DNA of 36,244 nucleotides from an uncultured Actinomycetes bacterium (GTDB lineage: Bacteria > Actinomycetota > Actinomycetes > S36-B12 > UBA5976), in the NCBI GenBank assembly GCA_903907835.1, contig CAIVPQ010000193.1, positions 1 to 36,244 on the forward strand, given 5' to 3'. Under the pieces are notes generated by a model. The model saw nothing but the letters and a program-made list of their open reading frames with translations, did not search any database and had not been told where the DNA came from. A program made the translations under genes and the position numbers. Positions 21,502-34,855 of this stretch are shown here, piece by piece (the first letter of the stretch is position 1; the number at the start of each line of letters is the position of its first letter).

Positions 21502-23649
21502 CTAGGTTTGAGGCTCTAATTTGGCAGGTTGCTTTAAGTTCAACAAGGTAACTTTCCATAATGCGCACGACCAAGGCATAAGACGAACTGCTTCGCCTGC
21601 CTTTGTTGTTTGGTGAGTTTCCCAATCGGCTTCATCTTGGGTATTGAAAACGAGTTGGTATTCGTTTCCGAATTCACCCGCAGGCAAAATCACATCAACC
21701 GGACTGTCTGATGAATTCAAGAACCAATAAAATGCATCATCAACCACATCGTATGGATTCTTTTTGGTTGTGACTCCGCCACCAAGGTACATACCTATGG
21801 AACGAGTCTCGAACGATTCCCAATCTTCGCTGGTGAAGCGCGTTGCATCTTCACGTAGCCACGCGATATCAGGAACGTGGACAAAGTCTTGTGGTTGACC
21901 TTTGAGGTAACCGCTGCGCTGAAATACTTTGTGGCTCTGACGAATTCCGATTAGGTACTTTGTGAATGACAACATGCCATCCTGCCAAGGTTCACGATGC
22001 CAATTTTGCCAGGAGACGTCATTGTTTTGGCAGTAGGCATTGTTATTGCCTCTTTGGGTGCGACCCATTTCGTCGCCTGCGACAAACATTGGAATGCCGG
22101 CACTCAAGATGGTGGTGCAAAGCAAATTTCTCATTTGACGTCTGCGATGAGTTCGAATATTGATATCAGTGGTGGCACCCTCAACGCCGCAGTTCCAGGA
22201 ACGGTTGTTGCTAGTTCCATCTCTGTTTTCTTCACCGTTGAAATAGTTGTGCTTGTCGTTGTAACTCACTAGGTCGCGCAAAGTAAAGCCATCATGTGCG
22301 GTGACGAAATTGACTGAGGCATGTGAGCCATTAATTTGGTCCCAGTACAGATCTCCAGATCCAGTTAGACGCCAGCCAAGTTCTGCAACTCCACCACTTT
22401 GTCCACGCCAAAAGTCCCGAACAGTGTCGCGGAACTGATCGTTCCATTCACTCCAAGGTGCAGGAAAGGAACCGACTTGGTAGCCGTTAGGCCCAACATC
22501 CCAAGGCTCGGAAATTAGTTTTACATTTCTTAATACTGGATCTTGAGCAACTGCAGTAATCAGTCCGCCTTCAAGGGTTACCTGATGTGCACTGTTGCGG
22601 GCCAGCGCTGTGGCCAGATCAAACCTAAAGCCATCCACGTGCATCTCCTCAACCCAGTAGCGCAAGGAGTCCATGATCAAGCGAAGAGTCTGGGTGTTGC
22701 ATGCATTGACAGTGTTACCGCAGCCCGTGGAATCCCAATAGTGTCTCGGTTCAGAATCAAGGTGGTAGTAGGACCCGTTATCCAAGCCGCGTAAAGACAG
22801 CGTTGGACCAAATTCATTTCCCTCTGGAGTGTGGTTGTAAACGACATCAAGCACGATTTCAAGTCCAGCTGCGTGATATGCCTTGACCATGTCTTTGAAC
22901 TCACGAACTTGTTGTCCAGTAGTGCCAGATGCAGCATATTGACCATGTGGGGCAAAGAAACCCAGAGTGTTGTAACCCCAATAGTTGCTAGCACCTCTGG
23001 AAAGTAAAAATGTCTCACTCACAAACTGTTGCGTAGGTAGCAGCTCAACAGTTGTGATTCCCAAAGTTTTCAGGTGATCAATTACTGCTGGGTGCGCCAT
23101 ACCGGCATAAGTGCCTCGCAGATGTTCTGGAACATCGGGATGCAGTTTGGTCAAGCCAACAACATGAGCTTCATAGATGATGGTGCTTTCCAAGGCTATG
23201 TTTGGGCGCTTGTCGTCGCTCCAGTCGTATGGGTCGTCAACCACAACGGAATGCGGTACAAATTTGCTGCTATCCAAGTCGTTGAAAATTGTGTCATCGT
23301 TTCCAACGTGACCAAAAATTGATTCATCAAGAATTAGTTCGCCCGTGATTGCTTTTGCGTATGGATCGACTAGTAATTTTGCCGGATTAAATCGCAGACC
23401 ATCTTCTGGCAGCCAAGCGCCATGTGCACGAAATCCGTACTGCTGACCGTGACCAACTTCGGGTACAAATCCGTGAAACACACCTTTGGTGTAACCAATC
23501 AGGTCCATGTTCCAATGTGAACCATCAGTATTTATCAAGCACAATTCAACTCGGGTTGAATCAGGTGCCCAGATGGCAAAGTTTGTTCCTCCATTTGCAG
23601 GAGTAGCGCCAAGCGGTTCTGGATTGCCTATTTGCATCCCAGTATTCAC
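21502..23649 (-). CDS. glgX: Glycogen debranching enzyme GlgX
   Basis: YEAHVVGLTKLHPDVPEHLRGTYAG, DVVYNHTPEGNEFGPTLSLRG, VDGFRFDLATALAR. GTG 23649 has upstream AAAGGA; the track start is 23682. Confidence 0.95.
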   Translation of the reverse strand: MNTGMQIGNPEPLGATPANGGTNFAIWAPDSTRVELCLINTDGSHWNMDLIGYTKGVFHGFVPEVGHGQQYGFRAHGAWLPEDGLRFNPAKLLVDPYAKAITGELILDESIFGHVGNDDTIFNDLDSSKFVPHSVVVDDPYDWSDDKRPNIALESTIIYEAHVVGLTKLHPDVPEHLRGTYAGMAHPAVIDHLKTLGITTVELLPTQQFVSETFLLSRGASNYWGYNTLGFFAPHGQYAASGTTGQQVREFKDMVKAYHAAGLEIVLDVVYNHTPEGNEFGPTLSLRGLDNGSYYHLDSEPRHYWDSTGCGNTVNACNTQTLRLIMDSLRYWVEEMHVDGFRFDLATALARNSAHQVTLEGGLITAVAQDPVLRNVKLISEPWDVGPNGYQVGSFPAPWSEWNDQFRDTVRDFWRGQSGGVAELGWRLTGSGDLYWDQINGSHASVNFVTAHDGFTLRDLVSYNDKHNYFNGEENRDGTSNNRSWNCGVEGATTDINIRTHRRRQMRNLLCTTILSAGIPMFVAGDEMGRTQRGNNNAYCQNNDVSWQNWHREPWQDGMLSFTKYLIGIRQSHKVFQRSGYLKGQPQDFVHVPDIAWLREDATRFTSEDWESFETRSIGMYLGGGVTTKKNPYDVVDDAFYWFLNSSDSPVDVILPAGEFGNEYQLVFNTQDEADWETHQTTKAGEAVRLMPWSCALWKVTLLNLKQPAKLEPQT

Positions 23650-23768
23650 TTCGTCACATCCTTTAAATACACACAGAGCCAAAACGCAAAGGGCACCAAA
23701 AGCATCGGCGCCCTATAACTATCTTGCCGAATAAATGCCACTTTAGTGTGACTTGGCGCGTTCGTGGC

Positions 23769-23781
23769 TAATGTTTATTGC
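23769..23781 (+). promoter_or_regulatory. Putative leaderless promoter: TAATGT (23769-23774), 7 nt, ATG at 23782
   Basis: gtggcTAATGTttattgcATGGCTGAT. Confidence 0.45.
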
Positions 23782-24573
23782 ATGGCTGATTTTTTGCACG
23801 TAGATACTTTTGAAAATGTCGCGTTCATAACTATCGATCGCCCCAAGATGAATGTGCTCAACCGTGCCTTGCAAGACGAGATCACCAACCTGTGCGAATT
23901 GCTAGCGCGCGACCAGCAAGTTCGAGCAGTAGTTTTTTATGGCGGTCCAAATAATTTTGCAGCTGGCGCCGATGTCAAAGAGATGGTCCACTGGACGCAG
24001 GAGCAAGCAGAAATTGAAGCTCCTTTTTTGCAGGCCGCATTCAATGCCGTAGCGGATTTGCCGATGCCGACAATCGCAGCAATCACTGGGTATGCACTCG
24101 GCGGTGGGTTGGAATTAGCGCTGGCATGCGACCTGCGTATCGCGAGCAATTCCGCGCTTGTAGGTCAACCTGAGATTTTGCTTGGAATTATCACAGGTGC
24201 GGGTGGGACTCAACGTCTTTCCAGATTAATCGGCCCCGCGCGCGCTAAGGATTTGATTTTTACCGGGCGCTTTGTCGCAGCGACTGAAGCCTTGTCGATG
24301 GGCTTGGTAAACGAAGTTGTTGCTGAAGGCGAACTGCTCGATCGCGCCTTAGATTTGGCCAAACAGCTTGCGGCAAGACCTAAAGATGCGATTTACTCAG
24401 CTAAATTCGCTATCGATCGTGGGCTTGAAGTGTCTCTTGAGGAAGGCTTACTTCTCGAGCAAGTTTTGTTCGCAAAGTTATTTGGCACTCAAGATCAAAA
24501 AATTGGTATGCAGTCATTTATCGAACAAGGTCCTGGAAAAGCAAAATTCAACTCACCAGATTTAAACGCGTAA
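23782..24573 (+). CDS. Enoyl-CoA hydratase/isomerase family protein
   Basis: FITIDRPKMNVLN, NFAAGADVKEM, ITGYALGGGLELALACDLRIAS, GAGGTQRLSRLIG crotonase signatures. ATG 23782 preferred over GTG 23764. Confidence 0.92.
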   Translation: MADFLHVDTFENVAFITIDRPKMNVLNRALQDEITNLCELLARDQQVRAVVFYGGPNNFAAGADVKEMVHWTQEQAEIEAPFLQAAFNAVADLPMPTIAAITGYALGGGLELALACDLRIASNSALVGQPEILLGIITGAGGTQRLSRLIGPARAKDLIFTGRFVAATEALSMGLVNEVVAEGELLDRALDLAKQLAARPKDAIYSAKFAIDRGLEVSLEEGLLLEQVLFAKLFGTQDQKIGMQSFIEQGPGKAKFNSPDLNA

Positions 24574-24683
24574 AACTAGTCTGAACTGATAAAGACGGAT
24601 AGCAAGTAAATCTGATGTTTGCGGCTCGCTGACAACTACGCGTGTAGATTAGCAATTAATCACCTATTCATTCGGAGCCAGTC

Positions 24684-25448
24684 ATGAAGATCTGTGTTTG
24701 CATTAAGCAAGTCCCAGATAGTTGGTCGCAAAAACAACTGGACCCCGAATCTTTGAATTTGGATCGAAATGCAGCTGACCGGGTAATAAGCGATGGAGAT
24801 GTATTCGCTATCGAAGAAGCCGTGCGTAAGGCAGAGCAGTTTGACGGTGAAGTAACCGTGGTGTCAATGGGCCCATCTCGAGCGGTGGATAGTTTGCGAA
24901 AGGCACTTGCGCTTGGTGCAAATCATGCAGCCTTGATTACAGATGAGGGTTTAGCCGGCGCTGATGCACTGGCCACATCACTGGTTCTGGCGAGTTACTT
25001 GAAATCGCGTGACTTTGATTTGGTACTTTTTGGTTCAGCATCAACGGATGCTGGCATGGGAGTTATTCCCTCAATGGTTGGTACGCGACTAAAAGTTCCG
25101 ACACTCACGATGGCATTGAGCCTAGAAATTGAGGCAGGAATTGCCCGGGTCCAGAGAATTTCTGGATCTGGAACTGATGAGCTTTCGGCACCATTGCCAG
25201 TAGTTGTTTCTGTGACTGACAAGACAAACACCCCAAGGCTGCCAAATTTCAAAGCCATTATGGCTTCCAAGAAAGCCGAAATTGAAGAAATTTCACTAGC
25301 TGATTTGGGCTTAACTCCTAATTTGGAGAGTTTCACCAAAGTGCATTCTCAAACTTTGCGACCACCAAGGTCCGCAGGGCGAATAGTAGATGAGGCTGGC
25401 GCCTTATCAGCTCTTGAAGATTTTCTTATCGCCGAGAAATTCATCTAA
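24684..25448 (+). CDS. etfB: Electron transfer flavoprotein beta subunit
   Basis: MKICVCIKQVPDS, NAADRVISDGDVFAIEEA, FGSASTDAGMGVIPSMVG; RBS-like cggag. Confidence 0.94.
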   Translation: MKICVCIKQVPDSWSQKQLDPESLNLDRNAADRVISDGDVFAIEEAVRKAEQFDGEVTVVSMGPSRAVDSLRKALALGANHAALITDEGLAGADALATSLVLASYLKSRDFDLVLFGSASTDAGMGVIPSMVGTRLKVPTLTMALSLEIEAGIARVQRISGSGTDELSAPLPVVVSVTDKTNTPRLPNFKAIMASKKAEIEEISLADLGLTPNLESFTKVHSQTLRPPRSAGRIVDEAGALSALEDFLIAEKFI

Positions 25449-25460
25449 GGCGGAATTGAT

Positions 25461-26426
25461 ATGAGAAATATTCTTGTCCTTGCCGAACCGACTGAGTTGG
25501 CTTGGTCTAAAGCAACCCTTGGCCTCGTGAGCCTTGCCAGCGGACTTGGTGATGTTTCGGTGGCTCTGTGCTCTGTCGTTTCAGACGAGTTACTTGAAGA
25601 ATTAGCTCAACGCGGGGCTAGCGCAATCTATCTGAATACAAATGAAAAAATCTATAATCATGGCAATTCGGCCAAGGCAGATTTTCTTATCGAGTTGATT
25701 ACTTCTCATGAACCCGATGCGGTCTTGCTAGAGACTTCAGTTGATAACAAAGAAATCGCTGGCAGAGTTGCTGTTCTTTCTAATAGTGGAGTACTCACAG
25801 ATATTTCTGCGCTCGAATTTGATCAGAGCGAAAAGTTAATCGCACGCCAAGAAATCTTTGGTGGGTTTTCCACGGTTATTTCCTCAGTTAGCACCGGAGT
25901 GACGATTGTCACTGTTCACCCAAGCGACCCAGGTGTTGAGAGCAAGCAAAAAGATTTAAAGGTTGTCGAGGTATTCACCAATTTCGCTGATTCAACTAAA
26001 GCACTCACGGTCAAGATGGGCCCTCGCACTGAGACAAGCTCGAGGCCGAAATTAACCGAAGCAAAAATTGTTATCGGAGCCGGTAGGGGAGTGGGCAATC
26101 AAGAGAATTTTAAAAATTCTGTTGAAGGTTTGGCGGATGCCTTAGGTGCGGCAATCGGGGCAACACAAGCGGTAATCGACTTGCAGTTGTGTCCGAGTGA
26201 TTTACTTGTCGGCCAGTCAGGCGCCACAGTCTCGCCAGATCTTTATTTCGCGCTTGGTATCTCGGGTGCTATTCACCATCTGGCTGGTATGCAAAGTGCG
26301 AGATGCGTCGTCGCCATTGATATAGATGAGAATGCTCCGATGTTGCACAATGCAGATCTTGGCATTGTCGGTGACGTTGGCGAGATTGTGCCAAAATTGA
26401 TAGAAGTGTTAAACAATAGGAAATAG
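25461..26426 (+). CDS. etfA: Electron transfer flavoprotein alpha subunit
   Basis: C-terminal FAD domain: VIGAGRGVGNQENF, VGQSGATVSPDLYFALGISGAIHHLAGM, VVAIDIDENAPMLHNADLGIVGD. Confidence 0.95.
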   Translation: MRNILVLAEPTELAWSKATLGLVSLASGLGDVSVALCSVVSDELLEELAQRGASAIYLNTNEKIYNHGNSAKADFLIELITSHEPDAVLLETSVDNKEIAGRVAVLSNSGVLTDISALEFDQSEKLIARQEIFGGFSTVISSVSTGVTIVTVHPSDPGVESKQKDLKVVEVFTNFADSTKALTVKMGPRTETSSRPKLTEAKIVIGAGRGVGNQENFKNSVEGLADALGAAIGATQAVIDLQLCPSDLLVGQSGATVSPDLYFALGISGAIHHLAGMQSARCVVAIDIDENAPMLHNADLGIVGDVGEIVPKLIEVLNNRK

Positions 26427-26464
26427 GTAATCGCGCTTATTGACTAGCTATTACGGGGATTGCA

Positions 26465-27601
26465 TTGAGCATTTTGCAGCAACAGGGCCAAAGGTTTCTC
26501 TACCTTGACCTCTTCCGGGGGTTTGGCGCCCTAATTGTTGTTTCAACACATGTCGGTAACTCCGCGTTAAATTCAATTCTTCACATTCAACAAATCCACT
26601 ACGCAGTCGTTGATTTTTTCTTTGTCCTTAGTGGGTTCGTGGCCTACGAGTCCATTAAGCGGATGAGTCAGAAGCAATATTCAGATGCTGGTATTTCGCG
26701 CTTCCTCTGGAAACGATTCTCGCGCCTGTGGCCACTGGTATTTGTTGTTTTATTCGCTTCCTTGGGTTATGAACTCATTCGTATTTTGATTGGCTCAATT
26801 GTCGATGGTTCAAACCAGATAAATCCATTTTTTGGCAAGCCAATTTGGTCTTGGTTCGTAGCAGTTTCCCTCCTACAAATTTCTAGCAGAGCAGCCATGA
26901 CCTGGGCAGTGCCATTGTGGAGCCTTGCCGCACTTTGGTGGGGAACGGTGACGACATTAGTCAGCATCAAATATGTGGGACTAAGCCGACTTTGGGCTTT
27001 GATATGTTTCGGCTTTGGGCTTCAGGCTTTGGGCTTTTATTTGGATAATGGCTGGATCCAGCAAAATGGTGTTTACTTCGGCTTCAACGCCTTAGGTCGA
27101 GCAATAGTTGGAATTTGTGTCGGCTTACTTTTGCGTAAGTGGTTAAACGAGAATCGTTTGGATCTTCGTCTGGCTTGTTTCGTCCTCACAATTGTTTTCG
27201 TCGCAGGGTTCACCTACTTGGATCGTGAATATGGTTTCACCGCATCATTCCTTGCCTCTTTTGTATTCGTTCCGCTGATTGTGCTGCTCGCACAATTAAA
27301 TCCAGTGAATCCAAGTTCGCGCATACAGGATGTCTGTAATTTTGCAGGGGCAGTGGCATTTCCGATATTTGCCTGGCACTGGCTAGCAATCACATTCTTA
27401 GACAATGTCTTTGCGCGACTGCCTGAAAGTCAAGCAGATGCATTAGGTACTTTTTGGCCACAATACTTCTTGGTCATGTTGTTGACTTTAGCCTTCTGGA
27501 AAATTTCAACAAGATTCTTTGAGCCAGTTGTTAAGGCAAAACTCGATTCCTTGGGTAATCGCTACCTCAAATTTGCCAGAACACCAGCGGCCAAAATCTA
27601 A
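26465..27601 (+). CDS. Acyltransferase-3 (OafA/Apt-like) membrane protein
   Basis: LYLDLFRGFGALIVVSTHV and VDFFFVLSGFVAYES motifs, about 10 TM segments; probable TTG start with upstream GGGG. Confidence 0.85.
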   Translation: MSILQQQGQRFLYLDLFRGFGALIVVSTHVGNSALNSILHIQQIHYAVVDFFFVLSGFVAYESIKRMSQKQYSDAGISRFLWKRFSRLWPLVFVVLFASLGYELIRILIGSIVDGSNQINPFFGKPIWSWFVAVSLLQISSRAAMTWAVPLWSLAALWWGTVTTLVSIKYVGLSRLWALICFGFGLQALGFYLDNGWIQQNGVYFGFNALGRAIVGICVGLLLRKWLNENRLDLRLACFVLTIVFVAGFTYLDREYGFTASFLASFVFVPLIVLLAQLNPVNPSSRIQDVCNFAGAVAFPIFAWHWLAITFLDNVFARLPESQADALGTFWPQYFLVMLLTLAFWKISTRFFEPVVKAKLDSLGNRYLKFARTPAAKI

Positions 27602-27603
27602 CC

Positions 27604-27616
27604 TAGACTAGCCTTT
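27604..27616 (+). promoter_or_regulatory. Putative leaderless promoter: TAGACT (27604-27609), 7 nt, ATG at 27617
   Basis: cctTAGACT-type box: ccTAGACTagcctttATG. Confidence 0.45.
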
Positions 27617-28807
27617 ATGGCGTATTTAGATAACGCCGCTACGACCCCGATGTATCCCGAGGCCGTTGCGGCAATGGCAGGGCTACTGGCTGATCCAGGC
27701 AACCCTTCTTCTTTACATGCCTCAGGTCGTAAGGCTCGGCGGGTCGTTGAAGAGTCTCGTGAAAAAGTTGCCCGCGCATTAGGTGCCAGACCTGCTGAAA
27801 TCGTTTTTACCGCAGGAGGAACTGAAGCCAACAATATCGCTATCAAAGGCATTGCTTGGAATCAGCGCGAAAATGATGCAAGACGAAATCGAATTCTTGT
27901 TAGCAGTGTTGAACACCACGCAATTGTTGATCCCGTTGAGTGGTTGCGGCAAAGCGATGGATTTACCGTCACTTGGATTGAAGCGGACGCTAAAGGGGTA
28001 GTCACTGCACAGGCGCTTCGCAATGCAATTGGAACAAACCCAGAAGACGTTGCTCTCGTTAGTGTGATGATGGCCAATAATGAGGTCGGTTCTATCAATG
28101 ACATTGCCAGTCTGACTGCGGTGACTCGCGAATTCGGAATTCGTTTTCATACTGACGCGGTTCAAGCTCCGTCATGGATTGACGTTAATTTTGCTGAACT
28201 AGGTGTTTGCGCGATGACTGTGTCAGCACACAAAGTAGGTGGACCTCACGGTGTAGGCGCTCTTGTGATTAGCCGCGACTGTTCAGTTACTCCGCTGATA
28301 CACGGTGGTGGGCAAGAACGGGATGTCCGTTCTGGCACGCTAGACACTCCAGCAATTGTTGGTTTTGCAACAGGCATTGAGATAGCAGTCGGGCAAAGAG
28401 ATGAAAATGTCGCTCGTGTGAAAGCACTTCGTGATGATTTAGTTTCTCGAGTGATGACTCTGGTTCCAGATGCAATCTTTAACGGATCTATTGAAAATCG
28501 CCTAGTTAACAATGCTCACTTCTCATTTCCAGGTTGTCTTGGCGATTCGCTCTTGATGCTTCTTGATGCCAAGGGAGTCGAGTGCTCGGTAGGTTCTGCC
28601 TGTAATGCAGGAGTTCCGCAGCCTTCACATGTATTGATTGCTATGGGCGCTGATCCAGAATTGGCCCGCTGTACTTTGCGTTTTTCACTCGGACATAGTT
28701 CTACAAAGAGTGATGTGGACGCGCTCATAGCTGCGTTGCCTGAAGCAATCGAACGGGCAAAGCGTGCCGGAGTGCCAAAACCTTTACTTGAAGTGGGTGT
28801 GCGATGA
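27617..28807 (+). CDS. iscS: Cysteine desulfurase (NifS/IscS family)
   Basis: YLDNAATTP, FTAGGTEANNIAIKG, HTDAVQA, SAHKVGGPHGVGAL, CSVGSACNAG. Confidence 0.93.
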   Translation: MAYLDNAATTPMYPEAVAAMAGLLADPGNPSSLHASGRKARRVVEESREKVARALGARPAEIVFTAGGTEANNIAIKGIAWNQRENDARRNRILVSSVEHHAIVDPVEWLRQSDGFTVTWIEADAKGVVTAQALRNAIGTNPEDVALVSVMMANNEVGSINDIASLTAVTREFGIRFHTDAVQAPSWIDVNFAELGVCAMTVSAHKVGGPHGVGALVISRDCSVTPLIHGGGQERDVRSGTLDTPAIVGFATGIEIAVGQRDENVARVKALRDDLVSRVMTLVPDAIFNGSIENRLVNNAHFSFPGCLGDSLLMLLDAKGVECSVGSACNAGVPQPSHVLIAMGADPELARCTLRFSLGHSSTKSDVDALIAALPEAIERAKRAGVPKPLLEVGVR

Positions 28808-29891
28808 AAGTATTAGCAGCGCTTTCTGGTGGCGTTGATTCAGCGGTAGCCGCCGCCCGCGCAGTTGATGCGGGGCACGATGTGACCGCAGTTCACTTGG
28901 CGCTTTCGCGCAATCCGCAGTCTCATCGAACAGGAGCACGCGGTTGCTGCACAATCGAAGATTCCAATGATGCTTTTCGAGCTGCCGACATGTTGGGCGC
29001 ACCGTTTTATGTTTGGGATCTATCTGCCGAATTCCAGGAAAAAGTAATTGATGATTTCATCTCAGAATATGCTGCTGGTCGAACTCCGAATCCATGTCTG
29101 CGCTGTAACGAAAGCATCAAGTTTGAAGCGCTCCTCGATCGTGCGATGGCACTTGGTTTTGATGCAGTTTGCACTGGACACTATGCCCAAGTTTTCCAAG
29201 GACCTAATGGAACTGAACTCCATCGCGCGATTGATCCTGATAAAGACCAGTCCTATGTTCTTGGCGTCTTAACTTCTGAACAAATTTCACACTCAATGTT
29301 CCCGCTAGGCAACAGCACAAAAACTGAAGTTCGTGCAGAGGCTGAAGCTCGTGGAATTTTGGTCGCGCAAAAACCAGATAGTCACGACATTTGTTTCATC
29401 CCTGATGGTGATACTGCTGGGTGGTTGGCCCGTCAGATTGAGACTTCTCCGGGCGATGTGATTGATGCAGAAACGGGCAACAAGGTTGGCACACATAAGG
29501 GCGCACAATCCTTTACAGTCGGTCAACGTCGCGGGCTTGCATTAGGCAACCCAACTGGCGATGGTGAACGCCGTTATGTCGTTGATGTAGATGTTTCACA
29601 AAACCTTGTGATGATTGGTCCACCAACTTTGCTTGAAATCGACATCATTGAGGCAATTAAGCCACGTTGGGGTGGCCCGCTACCTGTTAATGGTCAAGCA
29701 GTCCATGTTCAAATCCGGGCTCATGGCGATGCGTTGCCAGCAACAGTTCATGTGGCTGATGAGTTAGTAACTATCACACTCGCTGAGAGCCTCAGAGGTG
29801 TAGCATCTGGACAAGCAGCGGTACTTTATGACGGCACTCGCGTTATTGGCTCGGCTACAATTTCGCGTTCACGACGTTCGGCTTCGGTGTA

Positions 29892-29892
<1 letters not shown>
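28804..29892 (+). CDS. mnmA: tRNA-specific 2-thiouridylase
   Basis: ATGA overlap; ALSGGVDSAVAAA PP-loop, GRTPNPCLRCNESIKF, KPDSHDICFIPDGD, FTVGQRRGL. Confidence 0.96.
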
Positions 29893-33031
<3,139 letters not shown>

Positions 33032-33040
33032 GACGCGCAA

Positions 33041-33053
33041 TAGAATTGGGCAC
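33041..33053 (+). promoter_or_regulatory. Putative leaderless promoter of gatC: TAGAAT (33041-33046), 7 nt, ATG at 33054
   Basis: TAGAATtgggcacATG. Confidence 0.5.
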
Positions 33054-33350
33054 ATGACCGCAATTTCCCGTGAAGAAGTAGCCCATTTGGCGCATCTGGC
33101 TCGCATCAACATTGCTGATGACCAACTCGAGCATTTTGCCAAGCAGCTAGACGCCATTTTGGATGCGGTTGCCCAAGTCTCTCAAGTTGATACTGCCAAT
33201 GTTCCAGCTATGAGCCATCCAGTCCCGATGACAAATGTTTTTCGTGAGGACATTCCAGTTGCCTCCTTAGCGCCAGGGGCAGCCCTTGCTGGTGCTCCGG
33301 CGGTAGAAGATTCACGTTTTCGCGTTCCACGCATCTTGGATGAGGAGTAA
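33054..33350 (+). CDS. gatC: Asp-tRNA(Asn)/Glu-tRNA(Gln) amidotransferase subunit C
   Basis: 98 aa; [15 protein letters not shown] start, LRxD-like FREDIP region; directly upstream of gatA. Confidence 0.94.
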   Translation: MTAISREEVAHLAHLARINIADDQLEHFAKQLDAILDAVAQVSQVDTANVPAMSHPVPMTNVFREDIPVASLAPGAALAGAPAVEDSRFRVPRILDEE

Positions 33351-33352
33351 AC

Positions 33353-34855
33353 ATGTCTGACCTCATTCGAATGAATGCTTCTGATTTAGTCGAGGCAATG
33401 AATGCGGGCCAAGTTTCTTCAGTGGAAATTACCCAAGCTCATTTAGATCGCATCGCTGCTGTTGATGGCGATGTCCATGCATTTTTACATGTTGATTCCA
33501 AAGGTGCGTTAGATGCAGCCGCAGCCGTTGACGCACAACGAGCCGATGGCCAGAACTTGTCAGCCCTTGCTGGTGTTCCCCTTGGCCTAAAGGATATTTT
33601 GGCGAGCAAGGGTTTGCCAACGACGTGTGGTTCAAAAATGCTTGAAGGTTGGATCCCGCCGTATGACGCAACCGTCGTTACAAAGTTGCGCGATGCAGGC
33701 ATTCCAATTCTTGGCAAAACCAACATGGATGAATTCGCGATGGGTTCTTCGACTGAACATTCTGCTTATGGTCCAACGCATAACCCTTGGGATTTGGAAC
33801 GAATTCCGGGTGGCTCTGGTGGTGGATCTTCAGCGTGCCTTGCTGCATTTGAAGCACCACTTGCTATTGGCAGTGATACCGGTGGATCTATTCGTCAACC
33901 TGCTGCAGTGACTGGAACTGTTGGAGTTAAACCAACTTATGGTGGCGTAAGTCGTTACGGCGTGGTTGCCCTTGCATCGTCACTCGATCAAGTTGGTCCA
34001 TGTGCCCGCAATGTTTTGGACACCGCACTTTTGCACAGCGTTATTGCGGGTCATGATCCTAGAGATTCAACTTCAATTAACAAGCCCGTGCCTGATGTTG
34101 TGGGCGCCGCTCGTCGTGGCGATGTTAAGGGTATGAAGATTGGTGTTGTTCGGGAATTAAGTGGCGAAGGATTCCAAGCCGGAGTTCAGACCCGTTTTGA
34201 TGAAACAGTGACACTTCTAGAGGGGCTTGGCGCTGAAGTAGTCGAAGTTTCATGCCCGAATTTCCCACATGCGCTTGCTGCGTATTACCTCATCTTGCCA
34301 AGTGAATGCTCAAGCAATCTTGCAAAATTCGATGGCATTCGTTTTGGCCTGCGCGTAGGTGACGATGGCTCAAAATCTGTCGAACAAGTAATGAGCGAAA
34401 CTCGTGCGGCGGGATTTGGACCTGAAGTTATTCGTCGCATCATGTTGGGAACTTATGCGTTATCTGCTGGTTATTACGACGCTTACTATGGTCAAGCCCA
34501 AAAGATTCGTACCTTAATTGCGCAAGATTTTGCTAAGGCCTTTGCGCAGGTTGATGTGTTGATTTCCCCAACTGCGCCAACAACAGCATTCAAAATCGGC
34601 GAGAAAATGGCCGATCCGGTCTCGATGTACCTAAATGATGTGGCCACCATCCCGGTCAACCTTGCCGGGCTTCCTGGAATGTCATTGCCAATCGGCCTTG
34701 CCCCAGAAGATAACTTGCCGGTTGGACTACAGATTATGGCTCCAGCCATGGCAGATGATCGCTTGTACAACGTTGGGGCAGCGATTGAACGCGAGTTACT
34801 CAGTAAGTGGGGCGGCCCAATCTGGGCTCAAGCCCCTGAATTGGCAGGTGCCTAA
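33353..34855 (+). CDS. gatA: Asp-tRNA(Asn)/Glu-tRNA(Gln) amidotransferase subunit A
   Basis: Amidase signature [35 protein letters not shown] gaggag. Confidence 0.97.
   Translation: MSDLIRMNASDLVEAMNAGQVSSVEITQAHLDRIAAVDGDVHAFLHVDSKGALDAAAAVDAQRADGQNLSALAGVPLGLKDILASKGLPTTCGSKMLEGWIPPYDATVVTKLRDAGIPILGKTNMDEFAMGSSTEHSAYGPTHNPWDLERIPGGSGGGSSACLAAFEAPLAIGSDTGGSIRQPAAVTGTVGVKPTYGGVSRYGVVALASSLDQVGPCARNVLDTALLHSVIAGHDPRDSTSINKPVPDVVGAARRGDVKGMKIGVVRELSGEGFQAGVQTRFDETVTLLEGLGAEVVEVSCPNFPHALAAYYLILPSECSSNLAKFDGIRFGLRVGDDGSKSVEQVMSETRAAGFGPEVIRRIMLGTYALSAGYYDAYYGQAQKIRTLIAQDFAKAFAQVDVLISPTAPTTAFKIGEKMADPVSMYLNDVATIPVNLAGLPGMSLPIGLAPEDNLPVGLQIMAPAMADDRLYNVGAAIERELLSKWGGPIWAQAPELAGA

Noticed and set aside
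27779-28165. 128-aa minus-strand ORF
   Set aside because: Antisense to the cysteine desulfurase; no supporting motif or start signal.
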